A DNA stretch of 64,000 bases from Triglochin maritima (Eukaryota > Streptophyta > Magnoliopsida > Alismatales > Juncaginaceae), in the NCBI GenBank assembly GCA_963682175.1, contig OY821789.1, positions 620,001 through 684,000 of the forward strand, written 5' to 3'. Each line of letters opens with the position of its first letter. The first letter of the stretch is position 1. A program made the translations under genes and the position numbers. Shown here piece after piece: positions 48,198-58,287 of the stretch. The notes beneath the pieces are model-generated. The model had not been told where the DNA came from, searched no databases, and saw nothing but the letters and a program-made list of their open reading frames with translations.

Positions 48198-48474
48198 AGA
48201 CAGGGGGAGTATCCAAAGCAACCAGGATTAAAGACGCACCTCCTCGATAAACAAACGGAATTGAAGACACATCTCCTCGCTACAACCAGACGCACCTCCT
48301 CGATAAACAAACGAATTAAAGACACATCTCCTCGCTTGTTCCAACCCAACAGAAATAAAATATCATGTATATATACTAAACAGTTCAAATTGTAATAATA
48401 TACAACAAATCAGAAACAAAATAAGATTTTCTTCTTTCTTCCTCTCGTCTCAAACTAGTTACTAGATTTCTTCA
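48195..48474 (+). repeat. 3' LTR of the small copia element
   Basis: 280 bp, 98.9% identical to the left LTR by direct reading (three mismatches, two of them adjacent). Followed by the CCGTC target duplication. Confidence 0.88.
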
Positions 48475-48559
48475 CCGTCAAAACTAGGCTCTAGGGATCT
48501 CTCTCCCCGCCACAGCAAACACAAACCACAACGGGTCTCAAGGGTCCTCTCACTCATCA

Positions 48560-48810
48560 CCTACACGTGCACCAAGGCACCACAGCCGGAAACAACCTCG
48601 GCCAACAACACATGCACCAGGGCACCACAACCGGAAACATCATCGACCAACAACACGTGCACCAAGACACCACAACCGGAAACATCCTCGGCCAACAACA
48701 CGTGCACACATGCACCACAGCTAGAAACATCATCGGCAAACAACATCACGTGCACATAGGCACCACAACCGGAAACATCATCGGCCAACAACAACACGCA
48801 CACCACAGAT
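48560..48810 (+). repeat. Minisatellite in solo LTR, about 45-bp unit
   Basis: About five tandem units, each with ACGTGCACCA, GGCACCACAACCGGAAACAT and CATCGGCCAACAACA elements. It occupies the same relative place as the unrelated minisatellites at 3205-3735 and 38410-38640. Confidence 0.85.
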
Positions 48811-48914
48811 CACTATCAGGCCGGAATTTCCGTACTATTGCCCCAAAAAGGTCGGGGACCCGTTGCCCTCAAAGTTGATCCCACAACACAAACAAAAACC
48901 AGACTGAGCAGAAA

Positions 48915-48997
48915 TGGTCGACCAAACAGGCATGTCGGTCGACCGGTTCCCTCTAGGAATGCACAAGGGCTCGACCGTCTCCTCGACCGGTCGAACC
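48915..48997. repeat. CGGTCGACCG palindrome array H (short)
   Basis: Two pairs: TGGTCGACCA at 48915 with CGGTCGACCG at 48936 (21 bp), and GGCTCGACCG at 48968 with CGGTCGAACC at 48988 (20 bp). The older LTR keeps the paired spacing even though only one site is exact. Confidence 0.85.
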
Positions 48998-49416
48998 AAC
49001 CTGCTATACAACATTCAACGAGCCTAACGACCACCGTCGACTAAAACCACCACTCACACACCTCGGGTGAGTCTTAACTGAAAACTTGGCATACCTTGAA
49101 GGTTTGAAGAAACCTTCTAAGAACCACAACGATCACTTACTCGCCAAAAGCTCTACCCTCCGGCGAGCTTCCTTTCGATCGACGATCGCAACACCTCATC
49201 GACTCAACTGAAATCTTCATTTCGTCGCCGATCACTTCCACCACCACGAACCAGAAGCTGAGAGGGAGAGACGGATTGAGAGAGAAGGAAAAAGGAAAAA
49301 AAAGAGAAAGATGAGTTTAGCCTATAACCCCTCACCTCAACCCAAACAAATCTCAGCCGTCCACTTCAACCCAAACACAATTAAAACACAAACAAGGTTT
49401 AGGATCTCACATTAAA

Positions 49417-51210
49417 CCTATGTTCTAAGGAATCTAACTATAAATTGATAATTTAAACTTCCCAAAATCTTCCATACCAAATCCAGAACAAGCAGACTAT
49501 TTTTTTTCGTACTTTCTCGTATTTGAATTCTTAATTTTTTTATAAAAACAATCAATTTGCATTTATTTAAGTACACATTTAAGCACAGGATTAGCTTAAA
49601 CTGTACATCAATCTGAACAAAAGTTTACATGTGATTATGAACATTTGCCAATATGGGCGGCTGAGTGTGATAATGATGGTGGGATTGGAGTGAGACCAAG
49701 TCATTTCGTGTAGATTAAGAACTCTCCCATTCTATCATTTTCCTTTACCTCATCACCCTTTTAGAATAGAAAAAACATGAGGTTGAATCCAAAGTCCAAT
49801 TCTACTTATGTTTACAAAGCAATCCATTATTATTTGACTTTCAATCAAACAGTACATGTGAGGTTAATCAACTTCATGTCATGAAATCTAACATTGAATA
49901 TTATAAGAGATCTCTAACGATGAGTATGCATGATGATGAACAATTTACGGAAAATGATATGAACCAAAATTGCCATATATAATTGAGGTAGTTATGTATT
50001 CGATTAGCACAAATAACCAAAAGATAGTGATGTGATATTAGTGTCTGCCACTTTGCATTCAAAACAATTGTGTACCACATTTAAAGGGCTTGTATGCACG
50101 AACATAAAGACCAACATGAAAACCATGGGTGATGCATTGGTCGATTTCACCATTGGTTCTACTACTTTATGTCATAAGACATAATATGAGAGGTCATTGT
50201 CAACCTTAAGTGTCAAAAAGAAAACTTTGATCTTGTCAAAAAGCAAAATCCAAATACAACATTTCATACTTCATTGGAATGTCGCCTACATGCATGTGAA
50301 TATGATACATATCCAGCGCACTATTACATGCATGGAAATGTGTCCATCTACAAAATTTTCTTCTTTAATTAGATTTCTAATATGGTGATCTGAAAGCCAA
50401 ACAATCCTATTGTAGTAAACAAGGGCCCACAAGAGTTGTTAGGGAATATGAAAAGGGTGGTTAAATAAAATTAACAACAAAAGGAAACACATGTAATCTC
50501 AAGAGGTTCAATAAGTAACAACTTCAAAATATATGTAGAATACAAGTCGTTTGATATACTCTTGACCTTGAAACGACCATTATCCTAGAAAGAGGATCAC
50601 AACTTAAGATTTAGCTAGAATGATAGAAAAATTACTAAGGAAAAAAGAGGGGTAAATTATAATTACACCTTTCATCTACGAGTATGTATCGCTTTGTCCA
50701 TTAAAGTTGATTTTTTTTCAATAGATCACAGTTACATCCCCAGTCATCGTCTTTTTTTCCTAACCATGTTGTGCTGCCCTTCGACCCAACCAAAAAGAAT
50801 ATGATTTTCTACCTTCAGTGTTACAAAAGGAATAGTCATAGCTGTACTAGAACTTTTTCAAAATGTATTTAATACTTAATACTTTTTAGTCTAGTCGAAA
50901 TGTGTTCGGTTGTTATAATTATGTGTTACATTTCTTCCTTTGTACGTGGTACTGGTGGGTATGAAAATATATAAATATAAAAGTTGGTGATGGTGCGATG
51001 GATATGCATATGAAATTCAGATTCTAGCAGTCTAAGAAAGACAAATAGAAGAAATCCCCGGTCTCTTGCTTTGTGTTATTCTATTGCTTTTCTGTTTTCT
51101 TTGTTTGGTTTCCTCTTCTTTACCTCCACATTAAGTAGAAGGCTTAACAGGCATGCATTTATTTGACAAAGAAGAAGAATAAGAGAGACTAGCTAACAAA
51201 TTAAGGCATA
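49417..51210. other. Upstream region of the MYB gene
   Basis: AT-rich, no gene recognised. A TATA-like TATATAAATA is at 50969-50978, about 230 bp before the MYB start codon. Confidence 0.45.
50969..50978 (+). promoter_or_regulatory. Candidate TATA box of the MYB gene
   Basis: TATATAAATA in a run of A/T upstream of the MYB start; position is plausible, no other support. Confidence 0.3.
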
Positions 51211-52535
51211 ATGGGAAGAGCACCTTGTTGTGACAAGGCCAACGTGAAGAGAGGTCCGTGGTCGCCGGAGGAGGACGCAGAGCTTAAATCCTACATCGAG
51301 AAACATGGCACCGGCGGCAACTGGATTGCTCTTCCTCAGAAGATTGGTATGTCTCCCTGTCACATAATTCAAAAAACTTTAATTTATTTTGTTTGTTACT
51401 GACATAGTTATTTATATATATGTATTTGTTGCACCGGTCGGTAAGGCCTCAAGCGTTGTGGAAAGAGTTGTCGCCTCCGATGGCTTAATTATCTCAGGCC
51501 AAACATTAAACATGGTGGCTTCTCAGAAGAAGAAGATAGGGTCATATGCAGCCTATACATTAGCATTGGAAGCAGGTATGTATATATATACATATATATA
51601 CTTGCTAATGTAAATTAAACCTAAGAGATTTAAAACTGATCGTAGAGTTGGCAAATTCGTGTTCCGTATACATATATATACTTGCGAATGTAAATTAAAC
51701 CTAAGAGATTTAAAACTGATCGTAGGGTTGGCAAATTCGTGTTTCGTGTCGTGTTTGACACGAACACGAATTGACCAAAAAAATGATATTGTTTTACATT
51801 TTTTGATATTGTTTTATATTTTTTGACCAAAAAAAATGTAATTACTTGTGCAAAAGCAGGTGGTCAATCATCGCGGCCCAATTGCCAGGGAGAACAGACA
51901 ACGACATAAAGAACTACTGGAACACAAAGTTGAAGAAGAAACTGTTGGGGAAGCCACGAAACGACCAAGCATGCCAAAGGAGGGTTGGTAACAATAACAA
52001 GGCTATCAATGAAGTCTACATGGTCCCCGGTAATGGCGAGGTCAGCCCATATTGGCCCCAACCACCTCCGGTACCGGAGGTCTACCCGACCCCCGTGGAT
52101 TGGAATGCTCACAACGACCACGGGTCTATTAGAAAGCTCCTCATCAATATCAGTACTGCACCTCAAGTTTGCAGTAACACTTCGCCAATTGGATTGGTGA
52201 ATTCTTCGTCTTCTTCGTCTGCCACCACCACTAGCTCCTCCCCTGTCGAGGCGCCAGAAGCCACCAATTGCTTTTCTACTGAGCTTGACGACATGATTTA
52301 CGGGAACCCGTTGAAATTGGATGGTCTAGATGGTCTGTTTGGGGTTGAAAACATGGTTATTAATGGTGGGAGTGGCAACTGTGGTGCAAGTTCTCTTGAG
52401 GCCGGTTTGAACTGGAATATTGAAGACAATATCAGTCCATTAGTCTACCCACCATTGATCTCAAACTACATTAATGGTGTGCACCAGCAGTGCAACATCT
52501 TGGAAGAACAGACACGTCTTGGCTCTCATTGGTGA
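51211..52535 (+). CDS. R2R3-MYB transcription factor, RAX/Blind subgroup
   Basis: Three exons (51211-51346, 51446-51575, 51860-52535) give 313 residues with the conserved R2R3-MYB intron phases (1 and 2). It begins [21 protein letters not shown]2 (about 13-63) has the diagnostic [21 protein letters not shown]3 (about 66-115) includes [40 protein letters not shown] and [12 protein letters not shown]. These signatures fit subgroup 14 (RAX, MYB36/37/38/68/84/87), which controls axillary meristem formation or root endodermis fate. The C-terminal half is low-complexity (Ser/Thr-rich near 207-222) and acidic, as in activation domains. The last coding motif is [10 protein letters not shown]. Intron 2 (284 bp) holds a tandem duplication of about 78 bp. 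No lesions seen. Confidence 0.94.
51585..51745 (+). repeat. Tandem duplication in MYB intron 2
   Basis: A unit of about 78 bp (TATACATATATATACTTGC ... GTTGGCAAATTCGTG) occurs twice, with few differences. Confidence 0.8.
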
Positions 52536-55500
52536 TTTCAACGTGCATGTACATTAAATTGTGGTGTAAATTTGTGTCATTTGTTGTTAGTACGTGGTAG
52601 TGACTAGCTAGTGAGTACCTGTTTGTCTTAGAAACCCTAATAAACTTCATATAGGTAATAGGCCGGTCTGTGCTTATCTTGAGCTTCCTGCTACTTGTTT
52701 CAGACTTCAGTTGTGCCCTTAATTATTTGATTTTTTTTCAAGGTTACGAAACTGTTATTTTGTAACTTTAATTTGTTTGAATGTTTGTCAGTTTTTCAGA
52801 AAATTATAGGGATTACGCCCGTATTATTGATTACTAATCATATATGTTATTAATATCTATATTTGCATGTGGTGATCAAGGTCGTTTTTGAGACACACAT
52901 GCAAAAGCACAAAGTTGTGTGTTCTTATGGTGCATGAGATTATACAACTTTGGTCTGCAAAGTTTCTTGGGAATTAATCCAAGCACAAAGTATTTCCATA
53001 AAGACTGCATGATACAGCATTTTGGCACCATCTTCTTAAGCTTCATTCCTTCATAGGGATCTTCATATACTTGCATAATCAAACTGGGATTTGCTAAAGT
53101 ACCAATTAAGCAAAGATACAGTCTTAAATTTATGAAACTTTTCTAAATCTAAGGGCCCGCAGTTTAATACTTCTAGTTGGATGTTCTTAAAGTATAGTGG
53201 TTAGGTGTGAAGGATTGAATTATGGAACCAGGGAGTACATCCAGGAGTAAGACTGTCTTCCTAAGTAATATACTTATTCACAATATACTCTGAATATAAG
53301 TTCAAGGCCATTGCTCTTGAAGCATATGTTTCCTACTTTTGGAATTGCATAAAATCACTAGTAAATGTTAAGGATGTAAGAATATTTTTTGGACAAGCCA
53401 AGCAAAAGTAAAAGAAAAGACTGATCAAATATTTTACTTAGTCCCAGCTATTGTTAACTTTTTTAATTTATTACTATGTAATTATAAATATTTGTCAGGA
53501 ATAAAAGTTGAAAGTCGGAAATTTGTTTGTTATATACATATCAACCTGTTACCTGTAGTTGTCGTTAAACACAATTTTAGCTGCATTAGCTAATAACCTA
53601 ATATACATAACATGAAAGCTATATTAAGAAATTTCTATTTTTTTTCTGGAAGTAAAGAAATTTCTAGGTAACTGCAATAAAGGTCCAAAAACTAAACCAT
53701 TCATTCAATAAAACACTGAACTATTTTAGCCTGCCAACATGTCTCGCCATTGGCCAGCAATACAAATAAAAAGCAATGATAAAATGTGGCATTTTATAAG
53801 AAGAAAAGGAGAGTTTCTTAGTGGTACCATGAACTTTATTATATGGTCCAATACAGTGGCTGGCTTTCAACAGCAGACACGGTAAAGTTCAAAATTCTAA
53901 AACATCTTGTTCTGACAATAACTATTAGAGATTTTCATCGTCGAACCAAATCTTCCACAACAAAATTCATTTTTCCAAATCAGAAAAGCCATCACATTCC
54001 AGTTCCCTAACTTTTCACTTCGGTTCTTCTTGCAAAATTCAAGTCATGGTCTAGTCTATTTTTAATTTTTATCCTTTAAGTGCAGTTTACAAAGGTAGAC
54101 AGATTCAGTATATCTTACGAACTTAGGTTACTCACAATTATACTTTGGCTGACAATTTATTTATTTTGTAACACATTATTATATGTAACGAGTTGTGCAA
54201 CTGAGAAAGTAGAGTAGATCATGAAATAAGATGAGTGAAAGATAGGAGGCAGTGTACAACACATTACATGGAAAAGATCTGAAGGTGTAATTTACTATAC
54301 ATTAAATTTCAAATTTTCAGGATACAAATTTACAGAAAATAATTCAGAAAAAAACGAAACTTCCCATGAGTTTAAATATGTATGTATGTATATACATATA
54401 TATACATATTTTTCAAGAAAGGTCCCGGCACTTATGTACATGAAGCAAAAGAGTTGGCCCCTCCATGACATCTCTTATGTTTTCACACATGAAGAACCAT
54501 TCAATGCTGACTCCAATATATTCCCCTTTTCCTATTCATTATCAAATTCAAAAAGGAAGCATGCGCCTATGCAGGAAGAACAATGACATCTAAACTTCCA
54601 TATATACACCCATTGACTTCCACTGATTGTTTCACAGGATTTGTTAGAGTACTTTAGTTACACCTTGATGAATGAGTTGAAAGTTGAAACCTTGCATCAA
54701 ATCATATGGTTATATGAGTTGCTAGAAAGGGTTTTTTTTATGATCAAAACCTACCACCAACTTAAATGAATGTTACTATTTAAATCTTATTCTAATGTTC
54801 AGTTGGAAAGCTGGTAGACACTACCAATCATGTTTTTTTAATTTGAATTCACTTATGAAGTAGCTTTTTCCTTATCAAGTTGACTTATATGGTTCCATAA
54901 TTTGTTAGCTATTTGTTATAAATGGTTGACATGACTTCAATTGTTATATGTAACTTTTGGCGTCTAATCGATACCAAACCCCTCAATGTCGATGCCAATA
55001 TTTTAAGCTCACCCAACATTAAGTTGCACCATAATCTAGAGAACATCTCGATTAATCTATTACATTTTGTTTAGATTCTAGCCCCGTTCACGAAGAAGTC
55101 TTGTCCAATCTGTGTTTCAAATACACAGTGTGATTGACATTTTAGGCAATATAAATAATCACATTTCCAAAAAAAAATTTTATCTATATGGGAAAGGACG
55201 GACATCACCATTTCTTATTTATTAAAGTTTTGTGATAAGAATGTCATCTTCTTTTTTTGGTGAGATTTCCTATTCCATTTGATGAGATTTTATTATATCA
55301 TCTTCTGGACGAATAAGATAGAATATATGATCATAAAAATATGTATTCTGTTTTAAATTCTTCCTCAAGTTTTCTTACTCAAGTTAACTAAATTACAATT
55401 TATTATACCATGTCCCAACACAGTAACAGTTTTTACTGAAAATGATATTAAACACGAAGTCCTAATTCGATTAAAAAACAGATTCTAAGATATCTGATGC

Positions 55501-56461
55501 TATGTTCGCCTTAACTAGGAGAGGAAGCATATTTTATTCTACAACCGTATTCACACTTTCACATTGACAATTACGGGAAAAGGAAAAGAAAGGTGAGTTC
55601 TTAGATTACTAGCCTCGAGTAGATGCATATATATAAATTCCCTTTCGAAACCAGAATGTCTCCATAACACAAAGTAGTGGAGATGAAATTTATGGGACAT
55701 CTTTTTACTTAAGAGATCATAAAATCGCCGCAGAGACGAATGTTTCAAAAAGAAAATAGAAAGTACAACAACCCAAGCATATGTATATGAAGAAGAAAGG
55801 AGCTCACTCATGGGACAGGTCAAAAGGGAAGAGATGAATACCATTTCTTTTTTCATAGGTTTAAGACAGCCTGAAGTGAAGAAAAACCATACGTTGCCAC
55901 TTGCCGCACCTCAACAGATTAAGTCCTCGTCAAAATATTATTATATAAAAACCTGACATCATGAAAGGAGAAATTTGAGTTTTTCAGCCATTTGGATATA
56001 AAGTTATAAACACTATTTGAACTGACGGCAAAGTGGTCCATTATTCAGTAACCAATGTCCATACCAGTGACACACTAGAAGGCAGAAGCACAAAGCAACA
56101 TGTCAAAAAACAACAATAGCTCATATTGAAACCGTGGTTTCCTTATATATATGTTAGGTAGAGAGGAAAGATGACAGTTAACAACAAAATATAAGTGTCA
56201 GTAACTCTACTAAATTCAAGATATCAAGAGTCAAAATGTCCCTTGTTCAAGAATTCAGTGCATAAATCAATCGTCACCAAACAACCAAGGGTTACAAGAA
56301 TGATGCCTGCTGTTCTGGTACATGTAACCTAGAGCTAAGAAAAAACAACATTTTTAACAACAGAGATAATTAATCCAAGAATTTTCTTGATCGACCCGAT
56401 ACCAAAGCAAATGCCACTGTAATTGGTCTGACAGAACAAAAAAGCCTTTTCCATAGGTGTG
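52536..56461. other. Gene-free stretch between MYB and xylanase genes
   Basis: AT-rich. No coding frame with family features and no LTR or TIR ends found. Confidence 0.5.
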
Positions 56462-56474
56462 AACTTTCACCAAG

Positions 56475-56673
56475 AGCCCTCTTCAACAGCGTCCTAAGCA
56501 AAGCTTTATTTCAAGTCGTGATTGATTTTGTTTGTTTTTAGAACCTTGCGTTTGCCGCCTTTGCTTGCTTTGTTCGAGTCGGATTTTATCTTTGGCGAAA
56601 CATTGTATTTTGTTTCGGAATTTGTAGTTACGTAACCTCTTTTTATTAATGCAATCTCTACCCTTATTCAAAA
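56475..56673 (+). mobile_element. L1-type LINE, 3' stub
   Basis: A 199-bp fragment with the look of a plant L1 3' UTR (CCTTTGCTTGCTTTGTTCG..., TTTTATTAATGCAATCTC, then CTTATTCAAAAA). It is flanked by AACTTTCACCAAG (56462-56474) and AACTTTCAGCAAG (56674-56686), a 13-bp duplication with one mismatch. Confidence 0.6.
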
Positions 56674-56689
56674 AACTTTCAGCAAGTAG

Positions 56690-58287
56690 TAGAAACTAAA
56701 CAAGTACAGAAATCTAGCAAACACTGTGTGTTTAATACCCATCCAGACTTCTCTCTCTCTTTTTTTCGAAGTTATCCATCCAGACATCTGTCAGGCATGC
56801 GGCATGCCAACCAAAAGCTTTTTTACCAGAAATGCCTACAATTCCGTGCACCTAGATTAGTCTATTTGCTGATGTTGATTCAAAAATAAAAAGGCAGAGG
56901 TCAATAATGGCGTACATAATTACACATTCAATGAGTTAAATACCGTAAAGTTCCATGGAATATCTTTGATATGTAGAGGTTATGGAAGAAGAAGTCTCAT
57001 GCAAAACGTCAAAAACTTTTATTAACTTTTCGTAACTATGACTATGAAATAGTGAAATAAACACAACCTCAAACCAAGACAAGAACCAGGTGACGACCAA
57101 CACAGCCTTGCCATCTTCCTCGTTACACAATAAACCACACATAATCTTCCGAAAACATTTAGTTTATTCAGTGACAGTGACAGTCACTAATGTGGGGATG
57201 CGTCCCAAAAGCTATCACACCATATAATATTTGCACCATATCATATCATACCCCATCACATGTACATAATTAATATAGGAGGGGCTCGCTGTTATAGCCT
57301 GTGATTCCCTTTCCAAGGAGAAACGGTTCGGTGGATATATGCAGTTGTCAAAGGATGAAGAGGTAAAGATGGTTGGGTGAATATCTTCTCCTTATTAATT
57401 TAATGAAAATGTTAAGGATAGTCTCTTCTTATTAGCATAAGGTGTGAACAAATAAACCACGTCAAGACAAGAACGGCTCGAATTGAGAAGGAATCGATGC
57501 TTACCAGAGTTTGAAGCTAATAGATTTCCTGGATGTTACATTATTGAGATAATAATTAGGCCTATCTTTTGGATTGGGGGGGGGGGGGGGGGGGGGGGGT
57601 GTTAAATAGGGCTTCTTTGATGGTTGATGGATCAGAAGGTGTTGCCGAGGATACCCGTTACTGCTTGGATTAGGCCTATCTTTTGGATTAGGGGCGGTGT
57701 TAAATAGGGCTTCTTTGATGGTTGATGGATCAGAAGGTGTTGCCGAGGATACCCGTTACTGCTCACCACGGTGAGAATTCTAGAAGCGGGCTTTAGTCAT
57801 AACCTAGGAGCTCTGTCCATATCCTCGAAAAAACAACTGCAATACCACTATAACTATAAAATCGTGGGGATATATCTACTTAAATCACACAAGAAATCGA
57901 GAATACTAGTACCTGATCCCCTAAATGTAATAAACTGATCATATAGTAAAACTCACTAGAAAGCATACACATAGACAGGATTGTACCTAAAGAACAAGTT
58001 TGCATTGAACTTTAGCTTCTAACAGCACCGACACATATCAAGAAAAACAGAAGAAAATTCATATTACCTGACTTTTTAAATTAGATAAGCTGCAACTCCA
58101 CCCACAGAGAAAATAGCAGGCTGCCTCGTCCAGCTAGAAAATAGTTTGAACATGGTATTATATTATAACAAGGACAGAGTCTTTTATCTGTGAGGTCTCG
58201 AAACACCTGTCGTTAATTGCTTTATAAACCCCTGATGAATTTGATACAAGAGAGGTTCTTTCACATTAACACAGCATAAATAACCAT
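56690..58287. other. Gene-free stretch downstream of the xylanase gene
   Basis: Contains the tandem duplication with a G-run at 57554-57763; otherwise nothing recognised. Confidence 0.45.
57554..57763 (+). repeat. Tandem duplication with a 24-G run
   Basis: Two consecutive units begin ATTAGGCCTATCTTTTGGATT. In the first unit the following AGGGGCGG of the second unit is replaced by 24 consecutive G (57576-57599). The rest (TGTTAAATAGGGCTTC ... GATACCCGTTACTGCT) is identical. Confidence 0.9.

Larger units (their letters stand above)
46854..48474 (+). mobile_element. Small gag-only copia element (1621 bp)
   Basis: LTRs of 280 bp (46854-47133 and 48195-48474) begin TGAAGA and end TCTTCA, perfect inverted ends. 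They differ at three positions (about 1%). A Met-tRNA primer site abuts the left LTR. The interior encodes only Gag. The target duplication is CCGTC (46846-46850 and 48475-48479), but three extra bases (TAT, 46851-46853) lie between the left duplication and the LTR. It is inserted in the older solo LTR. Non-autonomous. Confidence 0.9.
46466..49411 (-). mobile_element. Solo LTR, chromovirus type, with nested element
   Basis: Plus strand starts TGTAACTTCC and ends GGATCTCACA, with perfect TTAAA duplications (46461-46465 and 49412-49416). Minus orientation. Subtracting the nested insertion (46851-48479) leaves about 1317 bp. Reverse-complemented it has GTATGCC (49094), two palindrome pairs, a minisatellite, a GCAAAATTCAGGCATAG block, TTTGCATTTCAAG (near 46718) and the LTR end. 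It is more diverged than the other LTRs of the group, so older. Confidence 0.88.
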
